A stretch of 64,000 nt of DNA, taken from Firmicutes bacterium UBA4795 (GTDB lineage Bacteria > Bacillota > Desulfotomaculia > Desulfotomaculales > Nap2-2B). The notes beneath the pieces were generated by a model. It was given only the letters and a program-made list of their open reading frames with translations, ran no database searches and was not told the origin of the DNA. The DNA lies in assembly GCA_002402825.1 (NCBI GenBank), contig DHGP01000004.1, positions 1 to 64,000 of the forward strand. Direction: 5' to 3'. Both the position numbers and the translations under genes were made by a program. Below are positions 53,584 through 63,341 of the stretch, one piece after another. Positions within the stretch are counted from its first letter, which is position 1; every line of letters starts with the position of its first letter.

Positions 53584-55164
53584 CTACCGCAAAGGTACAT
53601 TTTTCTTTAATAATAATCCGTAAGCAATGCTGTCTACCAGGGCTTGCCAACTGGCTTCAATAATATTAGACGAAACTCCCACTGTTCCCCAGGAACGTTG
53701 ACCGTCGCCGGTTTCAATAAGCACCCTTACCATCGCGCCGGTACCATCTTTTTCGTCCAGCACCCGTACTTTGTAATCAGTAAGGTGCATTTTTTTAATT
53801 TCCGGATAAGCTTCTTCTATGGCTTTACGCAGGGCATTGTCTAAAGCGTTTACCGGTCCGTTTCCTTCGGCCGCGGTGTGTACGGTGTGGTTATTAATGG
53901 TAATTTTAATGGTAGCCTCAGAATAAACCGTCCCATTTTCTCTTTTTTCAATTATGACGCGCAAGTTTTCTAACTTAAACAATTCCTTATAGCCCTGGTA
54001 AATTTTACATAAACGTAATTCTAGGGAGCCTTCTGCTCCTTCAAACTGGTAACCTTGGTGCTCTAATTCTTTAATTTCTTTTAAAATCGCGCGGTTTTCT
54101 TCTCCTGTTACAGGAGGGATAAAATTAAATTCTTTATATTTATATAAAAGATTTGAAGTTCCGCTAAGCTCCGAAACCAAAATTCGCCGCTGGTTACCTA
54201 CTATTGCCGGGTCAATATGTTCGTAAGTACTTGCCTCTTTTAAAATAGCGCTGGCGTGAACACCACCTTTGTGGGCAAAGGCGCTTGACCCCACGAAAGG
54301 CTGGGAGGATAGCGGATGCATGTTGGCCAGTTCACTAACGTAACGGGCCAGTTCAGTCAACCGGACCAGGTTGTTAAAAGGAATGGTGGCCACCTTGCAT
54401 TTTACAGTCAAATTAGGAATAACAGAACAAAGATTAGCGTTGCCGCAGCGTTCCCCGTAGCCATTAATTGTGCCCTGCACCTGACTTACGCCGGCCTGGA
54501 CAGCGACTATGGTATTGGCTACCGCTAATTCCCCATCGTTATGGCAGTGAATACCCAGAGGAAGGTTTATTTCTTTCCTTACCTGGTCAATTATAGGCCC
54601 GATTTCGTGAGGCAAACTCCCGCCGTTAGTATCACATAGCACAATTATTTTTGCGCCTCCCTCCCTGGCTGCTTTCAAAGTAGCCAGGGCGTATTCGGGA
54701 TTTGCTTTAAATCCATCAAAGAAATGTTCGGCGTCGTAAAAAACAGCTAACCCATTTTGACTTAAATAAGCAACAGATTGCTTAATCATGTTTAAATTTT
54801 CAAACAAAGAGGTAGCCAGGGCCCGGGTAACGTGAAAATCCCACGATTTCCCCACTATGGCGGCGGTAGACACTTTTGCTTCCAGAATACTTTGAATATT
54901 TTTGTCTTCCGCAGCCTCTATATTAGGTTTTCGGGTACACCCAAAAGCTACTATTTTTGTATTTACCAGGCGGTGCTCCTGTATGCGTTTAAAATAAGTA
55001 ATGTCTTTGGGATTAGAGCCCGGCCAGCCACCCTCAACATAATGAATACCTAATTTATCCAGTTTTAAAGTTATTTTTATTTTATCTTCAACCGAGAAGG
55101 AGATACCTTCTCCTTGTGCCCCATCGCGTAGTGTGGTGTCGTAAATTTCTACCGCCGTCAACAT
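53584..55164 (-). CDS. cimA: Citramalate synthase CimA
   Basis: This enzyme condenses pyruvate and acetyl-CoA to (R)-citramalate, the first step of the threonine-independent route to isoleucine. The 526-aa protein has an HMGL-like TIM barrel with YDTTLRDGAQGEG, VLCDTNGG, GIHCHNDGELA and GYGERCGNANL, then a LeuA-type allosteric C-terminal domain (about 400-520). It overlaps the upstream gene by 7 bp. 2-isopropylmalate synthase is the alternative, but the YVEGGWPGSNPKD motif favours CimA. Confidence 0.92.
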   Translation of the reverse strand: MLTAVEIYDTTLRDGAQGEGISFSVEDKIKITLKLDKLGIHYVEGGWPGSNPKDITYFKRIQEHRLVNTKIVAFGCTRKPNIEAAEDKNIQSILEAKVSTAAIVGKSWDFHVTRALATSLFENLNMIKQSVAYLSQNGLAVFYDAEHFFDGFKANPEYALATLKAAREGGAKIIVLCDTNGGSLPHEIGPIIDQVRKEINLPLGIHCHNDGELAVANTIVAVQAGVSQVQGTINGYGERCGNANLCSVIPNLTVKCKVATIPFNNLVRLTELARYVSELANMHPLSSQPFVGSSAFAHKGGVHASAILKEASTYEHIDPAIVGNQRRILVSELSGTSNLLYKYKEFNFIPPVTGEENRAILKEIKELEHQGYQFEGAEGSLELRLCKIYQGYKELFKLENLRVIIEKRENGTVYSEATIKITINNHTVHTAAEGNGPVNALDNALRKAIEEAYPEIKKMHLTDYKVRVLDEKDGTGAMVRVLIETGDGQRSWGTVGVSSNIIEASWQALVDSIAYGLLLKKNVPLR

Positions 55165-55733
55165 TTTTGCTCCCTTATTTGAACTTCTAACTCAAGTTTT
55201 AAAGGATTTAATTTTTCTTCGTATAACTGCTTTAAAAAAGTCAGGTCTTGTTTCCATTCATCTTTTGCGGCGGGATTAATTTCTATAATTGCCTCTCCAG
55301 ATATTTTAAGGGCCGTTAACCTTTTTCTTCCTTCTATTGCTAACTCCTCCTTTTTCTTTTGGTTTATTTGGTCATACTGTTCAAAAAGATCCTTTATTTT
55401 TTCAATTGTTTCATTAAAAGCTGTTTGTTCCTCAAAAATTAGAAAAAGGGCTTTTTTAATAGCCGTTAATCTTTTTTGGTTACCTGTTTCAATGGCCTGG
55501 ATAAGTTTTTTGGCCATAGCCTGTTTAACTACCTCTTTTTCCTTACCAAAGTATTTTTTTAGTTCATGTTCTAATTGACGCGGGTCAGCTTGCTCTAAAT
55601 ATCTAATTGCTAAATTGCTTCCAATCATTAAGCATTTTTCGATATTGTACTTATCTATCTGGTCTTTAGGTAATTCCTTAATATTTTGTGCTTTTTCCAG
55701 GGCTATTTCCCAGGCCTTTTTTATTTCACCCAT
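55158..55733 (-). CDS. Conserved helical protein of unknown function (DUF6657-like)
   Basis: The 191-aa soluble protein is Lys/Glu-rich and almost entirely alpha-helical. It begins MGEIKKAWEIALEKAQNIKE, a start I associate with DUF6657-type proteins, though without a search. SD is AAGGAG. It overlaps cimA by 7 bp, implying coupled translation. Function unknown. Confidence 0.65.
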   Translation of the reverse strand: MGEIKKAWEIALEKAQNIKELPKDQIDKYNIEKCLMIGSNLAIRYLEQADPRQLEHELKKYFGKEKEVVKQAMAKKLIQAIETGNQKRLTAIKKALFLIFEEQTAFNETIEKIKDLFEQYDQINQKKKEELAIEGRKRLTALKISGEAIIEINPAAKDEWKQDLTFLKQLYEEKLNPLKLELEVQIREQKC

Positions 55734-55843
55734 TTTTTTTCTCCTTAACGCTATACTTTTTATTTACTTCCTTATATAATAACTTATAATTTTTCTAAAA
55801 AAAATGTTTTTTAAAGAAAGTTTTTAAGAGGAGGACTGATTAT

Positions 55844-56575
55844 ATGTTTCATGAAAATACTAATTACCAATCGGTAAAAGTACTTGAAAATTTATACGGT
55901 TACCTTTGGCAAGGTATAGGCAATAACTGTAATACTTATCTTTTTACCCATCTTCTTGAAGGAAAATGTCCCCATGTTCTCATTGATCCAGGACATATTT
56001 CCAACGAATTTGGCAGTCCGTGTTTTGACCAGCTTTTGGCCGCCTTGCAAAAAGACGGGTTTGATGCTGCCTCCATTGGTTTAATCATAAACACTCACGC
56101 TCACCCGGATCACTGTGAAGCAAACCAGGCCTTAAAACAAAAAAATGGGGAAGTGCTTATCGCCCTTTCCCAAATAGAAGATGAGTTTCGTAAAACAGTG
56201 GGTGAAAAATTATATACTTTACTAGGAATGACCGCTCCAGTCTTTGAGCCATTTTTGCTTTTAAGGGAAGGCCAGTTAAAATTAGGCGAAATTTCTTTAT
56301 GTTTAATTCACACCCCCGGCCACTCACCAGGTTCTATATCTATTTATTGGGAGGAGAAGAAAGTCCTGATTACCGGTGATGTTCTGTTTGTAGGCAGTAT
56401 TGGCCGAACAGACTTTCCCGGCGGGGACATATCACATTTAGAGCAAAGCATCAATAAACTGGCCTCCTTAGAAATTGATTACTTGCTTACCGGCCACGCC
56501 ACAGAATACGGGAGTATTTTAACTGACCAGGATAAAATAAAACGTAATTTTCAAATGGTCCGGTTCTTTTTTTAA
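55844..56575 (+). CDS. MBL-fold metallo-hydrolase
   Basis: The 243-aa metallo-beta-lactamase-fold protein has NTHAHPDH (H-x-H-x-D-H), the HTPGHSPGSISIYW metal His and GDVLF Asp, GRTDFPGGD, and a C-terminal TGHATEYG His. It is glyoxalase-II-like; the substrate cannot be told. SD is AGAGGAGG. Confidence 0.9.
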   Translation: MFHENTNYQSVKVLENLYGYLWQGIGNNCNTYLFTHLLEGKCPHVLIDPGHISNEFGSPCFDQLLAALQKDGFDAASIGLIINTHAHPDHCEANQALKQKNGEVLIALSQIEDEFRKTVGEKLYTLLGMTAPVFEPFLLLREGQLKLGEISLCLIHTPGHSPGSISIYWEEKKVLITGDVLFVGSIGRTDFPGGDISHLEQSINKLASLEIDYLLTGHATEYGSILTDQDKIKRNFQMVRFFF

Positions 56576-56582
56576 AGTTATT

Positions 56583-57218
56583 TTATTTTGGTGCGGTTTC
56601 TTTAGCCATTCTTTCCTGCAGTTTTTCTCTTTGCCAGCGGTGAATATCGTCTAAAGCAGGTGGGGCGACGTAAAATACTTGAATTGAAGCAGGAAATTGC
56701 ACGGCGTGTTCTTCACGGATAAACAAAACTCCCACCTCGTTTTCTTTTAAAGTAGCGTTAATTTGTTGGGCTATAAAATTATATCTTTTTTGACTGGCCT
56801 CCTGATAAAATTCGGTAACTTTTTGAAACACCTTTTCCGTCATAATTGCCTGTAAACAATTACCCCAATCAATAAATTCATAAAATAAATTAATATCCTC
56901 GGTGGCCTGGACTTCTGCCCCCTTATCACACTTGCTTTTGATAAGCTGGTAGCCTTTTTCGTTTAACTCTTTGATTATATTTAAGCCTTCCTCGCCAGTA
57001 TGTGGATTGGCTTCGTAATAAATCTTATTTATTATCCCAATTTTTAGCTCTAGCTTATTTATTTGTTCTGCTAATTGTTGCCAGTATTGCTCAACTAATT
57101 TTAAATAATCCTGGGGAAAATTATCCCTGGCGTAAATTAAAGGCACCAAAAATAATTTCCTTTCTTTTTTATATTCTTCTACGTTGGGTTTTTCAATTTT
57201 GCCCAGTATTTCCGACAT
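56583..57218 (-). CDS. Conserved hypothetical protein
   Basis: The 211-aa soluble protein is mostly helical, with conserved-looking YYEANPHTGEEGLNIIKEL, FYEFIDWGNCLQAIM and GVLFIREEHAVQFPASIQVF. I do not recognise a family. SD is GAGGA. It lies 3 bp downstream of the cupin gene on the same strand, so the two are likely one operon. Its 3' end faces the MBL gene. Confidence 0.75.
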   Translation of the reverse strand: MSEILGKIEKPNVEEYKKERKLFLVPLIYARDNFPQDYLKLVEQYWQQLAEQINKLELKIGIINKIYYEANPHTGEEGLNIIKELNEKGYQLIKSKCDKGAEVQATEDINLFYEFIDWGNCLQAIMTEKVFQKVTEFYQEASQKRYNFIAQQINATLKENEVGVLFIREEHAVQFPASIQVFYVAPPALDDIHRWQREKLQERMAKETAPK

Positions 57219-57221
57219 ATT

Positions 57222-57611
57222 TTATTCCTCACTAATCCCCTCGTAAAAACCAATAAGCTTTCCTTCTTCAGTGTAAGGAGTCATTGTTGTAGGCGGTGTA
57301 TTAACGGTAAGGTAAACGGCGTTTCCCTCTCCAATATTTTCTATGGCGTGAGGGGTGGTGGATTTATGCCACAGAATATCCCCTTCTTCCAGTTCGTAAA
57401 CTTTATTGCCAACGGTGCATTTAACTTTGCCTTTTAACATAATACGCAATTCTTCCCCTTCATGAGCGTAAAATCCCGTTCCATTTCCAGGTTCAAATTC
57501 TACTTCTACCCCAATTAATTTATTAGACCTTGCAACCATCCGGTATGTTTTACCTTCGATCTTTCTTTCTTCCTGGTACTTGCCTTTTTTTCTTAAAATT
57601 GCTTCATCCAT
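57222..57611 (-). CDS. Cupin domain protein
   Basis: The 129-aa single cupin has VEVEFEPGNGTGFYAHEGEELRI-type first motif residues (G, H, E, E) and GDILWHKSTTPHAIEN as the second. Ligand and reaction are unknown. I start at ATG 57611 because GGGAG lies 9 bp upstream; ATG 57620 and a longer frame to 57647 are possible. It is divergent from the SCP2 genes and in an apparent operon with the hypothetical gene downstream. Confidence 0.85.
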   Translation of the reverse strand: MDEAILRKKGKYQEERKIEGKTYRMVARSNKLIGVEVEFEPGNGTGFYAHEGEELRIMLKGKVKCTVGNKVYELEEGDILWHKSTTPHAIENIGEGNAVYLTVNTPPTTMTPYTEEGKLIGFYEGISEE

Positions 57612-57804
57612 TATTGTCATCTCCCTTTCCTTTAATTTTAACTGCAATATTAATTTAGTTTAATTTGTCATAAAAGTCAATCGTAAATCAGGATATATTA
57701 ATCATATGGATAATTTATATGAATATTAAAAAAATATACTTTACATTTAATTATTTAACTATTATAATAGTCAGAAATTTAAAAAATTAAAAGGAGGTAA
57801 AAAA

Positions 57805-58191
57805 ATGAAAATTGCTTCTCCCGAATGGTGCGCTGCAGTTTTAGAAGCGACGAAAAAGGACAATGAGGTTCATGATGGTTTTGCCGACCCCCCAAGTTTT
57901 ACTTATAATGTAGAGTTTGTTATTTTACCTGACATTAAAATTTGTGCTGCTGTGGAAAAAGGGCGTATTGTTCGCGTTAACAAAACCACTAACGAAGAGA
58001 TACACCTTTCATTTGTGGCGGATGCAGGTACATGGGGGTCAGTAATTTCAGGTAAAGAATCGGCGTCTAAGATGGTTACCATGGGGAAAATAAAGGTTCA
58101 AAAAGGACCACTAGATTTAGTAATTAAAAATGTTAAGGCTTTAGAAGCATTTTGCCGTAAAATGGGTCAAATTCCGACAGAATGGAGTTAA
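57805..58191 (+). CDS. SCP2 sterol-transfer domain protein
   Basis: The 128-aa protein fits the SCP2/sterol-binding fold: an N-terminal helix, VEFVILPDIKICAAVEKGRI, WGSVISGKESASKMVTMGKI and KVQKGPLDLVIKNVKALEAF. Such bacterial proteins bind lipids or acyl-CoA. SD is AAAGGAGG. It overlaps the next gene by 10 bp. Confidence 0.8.
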   Translation: MKIASPEWCAAVLEATKKDNEVHDGFADPPSFTYNVEFVILPDIKICAAVEKGRIVRVNKTTNEEIHLSFVADAGTWGSVISGKESASKMVTMGKIKVQKGPLDLVIKNVKALEAFCRKMGQIPTEWS

Positions 58192-58625
58192 CGGCTGTGT
58201 ATTCAGTAATGCTTGCTGACGGAGATGAGGCAAATGGTTTAGCTTATTTAATTAATATGCTTTTAAGTCAAAACCTTTCCGCTAACCCGGAAAAGCAAAA
58301 ACTTGCGGCAAAAATGAATTGTACCATTGGAATTGACAGTATTGATACGGAACAAAAAGTAACTTTAACTTTTAGTCCGGAACAATTAATTATTAAAAAT
58401 GATTTTACTAAACCAAGGCATATTACTGTATCGGCCACCACAGACCATATTATGGAGGTATCCCAACTAAAAGTAATAAGAAACATATTTCCGGTTGGGT
58501 TCTTAACTAAACGTGGTTGGCAGTTAATTAAGGAAATATTAACCGGACGTTTTAAAATTAAAGGACTAATTATTCACCCGCTTAAAGTAATTAAATTTGT
58601 GGCTTTAGTTTCTATAGCCCAATAA
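58182..58625 (+). CDS. Hypothetical protein, possible second SCP2-like protein
   Basis: The 147-aa protein has strands and spacing (IGIDSIDTEQKVTLTFSPEQ, ISVSATTDH-like segment, FLTKRGWQLIKEILTGRFKI, KGLIIHP) that recall an SCP2 fold. The similarity is weak. ATG 58182 lies within the end of the preceding gene, so the pair is translationally coupled. Function unknown; a lipid-binding partner role is inference. Confidence 0.65.
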   Translation: MELTAVYSVMLADGDEANGLAYLINMLLSQNLSANPEKQKLAAKMNCTIGIDSIDTEQKVTLTFSPEQLIIKNDFTKPRHITVSATTDHIMEVSQLKVIRNIFPVGFLTKRGWQLIKEILTGRFKIKGLIIHPLKVIKFVALVSIAQ

Positions 58626-58638
58626 TTTTATTCTTTAT

Positions 58639-58692
58639 AAACCCTACTTTAAGAACGGTAATTTGGAGGCAAAGTGGGGTTTCTCTTTTTTT
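58639..58692 (+). terminator. Rho-independent terminator after the SCP2 pair
   Basis: AAACCCTACTTT (58639-58650) pairs with AAAGTGGGGTTT (58671-58682) with one G-T wobble; a T-run follows. Confidence 0.75.
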
Positions 58693-58703
58693 AAAGTCTA
58701 AAA

Positions 58704-59720
<1,017 letters not shown>

Positions 59721-59853
59721 TCACTCTCCTTTATTTAAGTAAAATTAAATAAAATCTTTGTAAACAGTATATTTGAGCTTATAAAATAATGTTATAATTA
59801 AGGTATCCATTTTTTTATTGAATATTAGTTATAGAAAAGAGGAACGCAGGGCT

Positions 59854-60381
59854 ATGAATGCTTTAATGGTTATTGACCTGCTTAAAGATTTTCTTGAACC
59901 CCAAGGTGCCTTATACTGCGGGGAGGCAGCCCGTCAAATTATTCCTTTTGTCACCGCAAAAGTGACGGAATTCAGACAAAAGGAGCAGCCTGTTATTTTT
60001 ATTATGGATGCGCACCAAAAGGATGACCTTGAATTTAACCGTTTTCCGGTCCACTGTCTTGCGGGTAGTCGGGGGGCGGAGCTAATTGATGAACTGGTTG
60101 ACCAGGCCGAAGAATATGCCCTGGCTAAAAAAATTTTTAAACAACGCTACAGTAGCTTTTACGGCACTCCCCTGGCGGAAATTTTAAAAGAACTTGCTCC
60201 TGAAGAAGTGCAGGTGGTGGGTGTTTGCACAAACATTTGTGTTCTTTATACCGTAGAAGAATTGTGCAACCGTGATTATAAAGTTGTCGTTTACCGTCAG
60301 GGAGTGGCTAGTTTTGACCTCCAAGCGCATAATTGGGCTCTTGCCCAAATGGAATCTGTTTTAGGGGCAAAAGTTTTGTAA
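59854..60381 (+). CDS. Isochorismatase-family hydrolase (nicotinamidase-like)
   Basis: The 175-aa cysteine hydrolase starts NALMVIDLLKDFLEP (Asp8), has the nicotinamidase-like metal segment MDAHQKDD, KKIFKQRYSSFYGT (catalytic Lys region) and GVCTNICVLYT (nucleophile Cys). ATG 59854 is chosen for family fit; a TTG at 59818 has no SD. The PHP gene starts 1 bp after its stop. Nicotinamidase is the best guess, not proven. Confidence 0.85.
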   Translation: MNALMVIDLLKDFLEPQGALYCGEAARQIIPFVTAKVTEFRQKEQPVIFIMDAHQKDDLEFNRFPVHCLAGSRGAELIDELVDQAEEYALAKKIFKQRYSSFYGTPLAEILKELAPEEVQVVGVCTNICVLYTVEELCNRDYKVVVYRQGVASFDLQAHNWALAQMESVLGAKVL

Positions 60382-60382
60382 C

Positions 60383-61249
60383 ATGTACTGTGTGGATTAT
60401 CATATTCACCCAGGTTATTCGGTGGACGCGGAAGATGTTAGTCTTTTTGCTTACTGTTACCAGGCGCTACAATTGGGTTTAAAAGAGATTTGCTTCACCC
60501 CCCATCTTGAAGTAGATCCCGCCAGGCGGCATCTAGATTGGTTTGTAAGGGTTAACGGCTGTCGTTACCCTATGGAACATAATTACTGGTTAGATAAATA
60601 TTTTCTTGAACTGGATCAGGTTAAGCAACAGTTTAAAACTGCCCAATTAAAGATTAAAGCAGGTATAGAAGTAGGCTTTGAAAAGGGACACGAAAAGGAA
60701 ATTGAAAAAATACTGGCTAATTATCCCTTTGATTTTGTTTTGGGTGCGGTTCACTGTCTGGAGCACAAAGCCATATCTTCAGCAAGTGAATGTGAGGAAT
60801 ATTTTGCTTCGCGTAGCTTAACCCACGTAATTAAAGAGTATTTTACCACACTTGAATTAGCTGTCAAGACCGGCCTTTTTGATAGTATGGCCCACTTTGA
60901 TCTTTACCGGCGTTTCGGCGTAAAATTTTTTGGTCCCCAAATCTTAGAGGCCCACCATGGCTTAATAGAGCCTGTCTTTGCGGAAATGGCAAAAAGAAGA
61001 ACAGGATTGGAACTTAACACCTCTGGTATTCGCCGGGGCCTGACGGAATTTCACCCTGGCAAGGACATCCTCTTGTTAGCCAGGGAAAACGGAATAAATA
61101 TTTTTACCATTGGCTCTGACGCTCACCAGTTAAAAGATTTAGGGGACCATGTGCTTCAGGCGGTAGCTCTTTTAGATCAATTAAAACTACCGGTGCATAT
61201 TTTTACCGCACGCCATCCGTTTGAGATTTATGAAGAAATTTGTTTCTGA
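60383..61249 (+). CDS. PHP-domain phosphatase (histidinol-phosphatase-like)
   Basis: The 288-aa protein has the four PHP motifs: DYHIHPGYSVDAE, FTPHLEVDP, GIEVGFE then GAVHCLEH, AHFDLYRR, and GSDAHQLKDLG. Family members hydrolyse histidinol phosphate or similar phosphoesters. No his genes are nearby, so the substrate is uncertain. It is coupled to the upstream hydrolase. Confidence 0.88.
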   Translation: MYCVDYHIHPGYSVDAEDVSLFAYCYQALQLGLKEICFTPHLEVDPARRHLDWFVRVNGCRYPMEHNYWLDKYFLELDQVKQQFKTAQLKIKAGIEVGFEKGHEKEIEKILANYPFDFVLGAVHCLEHKAISSASECEEYFASRSLTHVIKEYFTTLELAVKTGLFDSMAHFDLYRRFGVKFFGPQILEAHHGLIEPVFAEMAKRRTGLELNTSGIRRGLTEFHPGKDILLLARENGINIFTIGSDAHQLKDLGDHVLQAVALLDQLKLPVHIFTARHPFEIYEEICF

Positions 61250-61339
61250 TTACTTAAAAATTTACCCTAAACAGTTTTTTCGTGCCTGGACAAACCTCCC
61301 TATATAACCTTAAAATATTTTTGCAGGGGAGGGCAGCCT

Positions 61340-62137
61340 ATGACCATAAAGGTTGGAAAAACGGTTAAAAGATACGGTAAAGGAAACATTACGGCAGCTT
61401 TTGGTGCTGATTTATTTGTCCGGGGAGTTACCAGCATCCCAAATTTACTACTACGTTATTACCCCATTATTGGTCTTAGTGATACAGAAATGATGCTTTT
61501 AATTCAATTATTCCGTTTACGGACCGAAGAAGAATATTACCCTTCTCCAGAGATATTAGCCGAATGTCTAACCCGGGATTACCGTCAAATAGAGCGTGAT
61601 TTAGCCAGCCTTTTAGAAAAAGAAATGCTTTCTACCGCCCAATATTATGACGAAGAGCGAAAGGAAGTTTTTCTCGGGTATGATTTTGAACCTTTATTTG
61701 AAAAAATATCAGAAATATGGGCCTGTATAAAAGTAAAAGAACTGGAAAAAATTCGTCAAATTTCAGATGGTCCTGGCTTAACAGACGAAAGCAAGTTAGC
61801 TGTTTTGGTTAAAACCTTTGAAAATGAATTTGGCCGCCCTTTATCGCCTATTGAAATAGAACAAATTGAAAAATGGGCCTTGGAAGCAGACCAGGGAATA
61901 ATTTTGGAGGCTTTGCGACGGGCCGTCTTAATGGGAAAGCTTAATTTTAAATATATTGACCGCATTCTTTTGCGCTGGCAAAAAAATAATTTACGGAACC
62001 TAGAAGCTATTACGGCATATGACCAGCAATTTTTAACCCAAAAGGACAAAAAAAACACCACCCCTTCCCGCAATGAAGGCAAAAAGAACACAAACACAAA
62101 GAAAAAGGAGCTAATCAAGAACCTTTATTTAAGTTAA
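61340..62137 (+). CDS. DnaD-domain replication initiation protein
   Basis: The 265-aa protein has an N-terminal winged-helix part (about 30-120; LSDTEMMLLIQLFRLRTEEE) and a C-terminal DnaD/DnaB_2 domain (about 150-225) with FGRPLSPIEIEQIEKWALEA, then AVLMGKLNFKYIDRILLRW. The tail is Lys/Asn-rich. SD is GGGGAGGG. With the DnaC-like ATPase downstream it forms a primosome or helicase-loading pair. Confidence 0.92.
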   Translation: MTIKVGKTVKRYGKGNITAAFGADLFVRGVTSIPNLLLRYYPIIGLSDTEMMLLIQLFRLRTEEEYYPSPEILAECLTRDYRQIERDLASLLEKEMLSTAQYYDEERKEVFLGYDFEPLFEKISEIWACIKVKELEKIRQISDGPGLTDESKLAVLVKTFENEFGRPLSPIEIEQIEKWALEADQGIILEALRRAVLMGKLNFKYIDRILLRWQKNNLRNLEAITAYDQQFLTQKDKKNTTPSRNEGKKNTNTKKKELIKNLYLS

Positions 62138-62166
62138 ATAAAAAAGTAAAAAACTTAACCATCAGT

Positions 62167-62196
62167 AGTGGGGGCGTTATATTTAACGCCCCCACT
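62167..62196. repeat. REP-like palindrome, best copy
   Basis: AGTGGGGGCGTTA (62167-62179) and TAACGCCCCCACT (62184-62196) are perfect 13-bp arms around TATT. No T-run follows on either strand, so it is not a standard terminator. It lies between dnaD and dnaC. Related copies are at 51152 and 30551. Confidence 0.7.
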
Positions 62197-62276
62197 TGAA
62201 AAATATTTTCTTAAAAAGGCTGATAAACGGAGTTATTTAAAGAATGGCTCCAAAAAATTGAGGTAGGAGTAATCAA

Positions 62277-63008
62277 ATGGCTTTCTGCAATTTGTGTCAT
62301 GACCGGGGGGTAATTGTCCAAAATGAACTGGCGGTTATATGCAGTTGCCGGCAGCAAAGAACGTTAGTTAACCGGCTTAAAGAATCGGGATTACCCTTAC
62401 GAATGCAAGCCTGTACATTTGATGATTTTAATTTTAAGTATTACTCTCGTAAAAATATTGACCCGGCAAAAGGAACAACCTTTTACGAATTGGCTAAAAT
62501 TACTTTTAAGGCGGCAAAAGATTTTGTGGCCCGTTTTAAACAAAACAACTACCTTGACGGTTTATTTCTTACCGGTCCGGTAGGGGGTGGAAAAACTTTT
62601 TTAGCCTGTTGTATAGCCAATTCCCTCATAAAAGAAGGATACCAGGTTTTATTTATTGTGGTCCCTGATTTATTAGACCAATTGCGCGCTACTTACGAAC
62701 CAGGACGTTTACCCGGTGATGATACGGAAGCCGATATTTTAGCCAAAGCCCAGAAAACCCCGTTATTAATTTTAGATGACCTTGGAGCCCACAATTACAC
62801 TGAGTGGACGCGTAATAAGCTTTATTCTATTTTTAATTATCGGCTTAATAATTGTTTACCATTAATCATCACCAGCAATATAAAATTAGAAGATTTAGAG
62901 GATTATTTAGGCGAACGTACTACCTCACGGCTTTATCAAATGTGCCGGCCTTATAGGTTACTGATCGATGTAGACATTAGAATGGTTCAGCGGGGAGAAA
63001 AAATTTAA
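62277..63008 (+). CDS. DnaC/DnaI-like helicase loader ATPase
   Basis: The 243-aa AAA+ protein has an N-terminal zinc-ribbon-like part (C4, C7 and the CSC cluster near 23), Walker A GPVGGGKT, Walker B LLILDDLGAHN and sensor ITSNIKLEDL. SD is GTAGGAG. Pairing with DnaD favours a chromosomal replication role over an IstB transposition helper, and no transposase is near. Confidence 0.9.
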   Translation: MAFCNLCHDRGVIVQNELAVICSCRQQRTLVNRLKESGLPLRMQACTFDDFNFKYYSRKNIDPAKGTTFYELAKITFKAAKDFVARFKQNNYLDGLFLTGPVGGGKTFLACCIANSLIKEGYQVLFIVVPDLLDQLRATYEPGRLPGDDTEADILAKAQKTPLLILDDLGAHNYTEWTRNKLYSIFNYRLNNCLPLIITSNIKLEDLEDYLGERTTSRLYQMCRPYRLLIDVDIRMVQRGEKI

Positions 63009-63055
63009 GCGGACCGCTAAATATCTATTTTTTTATTAAATAAAATCAAATAGAA

Positions 63056-63154
63056 TGGCAGGAGGGGGAGAAAGAAGCGGAAGAAGATATAAATGCCGGA
63101 AGAGTTAAATCGTTCAATAATGCAGATGAACTGGTTAAGGATTTGGATCAATGA
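63056..63154 (+). pseudogene. Antitoxin C-terminal remnant (RelB/YefM-like tail)
   Basis: A 32-codon open stretch with no start ends EAEEDINAGRVKSFNNADEL then VKDLDQ-stop. This is the common C-terminal tail of many type II antitoxins (E-D-x-x-A-G-R-V-K-x-F-x-x-x-D-E-L). The DNA-binding part and the toxin gene are missing. From 63155 to 63280 nothing else is evident. Confidence 0.5.
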
Positions 63155-63280
63155 AACTCCAAAGACCGGTCTCCTGAAATAAATTTACCAACGCCTGACG
63201 TATCTTTTGGTTAAGGCAAAAAACCATAAGGTTAATTTCTGGCATATTTCCCCCTATATTTTTATCCAAAATTTTTCTTC

Positions 63281-63326
63281 AAATAAATATAAATATAAAT
63301 ATAAATATAAATATAAATATAAATAC
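63281..63326. repeat. AAATAT hexamer tandem repeat
   Basis: Six perfect AAATAT units (63285-63320) with partial units on both sides. It lies 16 bp past the stop of the minus-strand HD-GYP gene. Confidence 0.9.
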
Positions 63327-63341
63327 GTTTAAAGGCAGGGG

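Noticed and set aside
62277..63008. IstB transposition helper
   Set aside because: Although DnaC and IstB are related, there is no transposase and the gene follows dnaD, favouring a helicase loader.
63281..63326. CRISPR array
   Set aside because: Perfect 6-bp tandem units without spacers; no cas genes in the window. The heptad elements likewise have no spacers.
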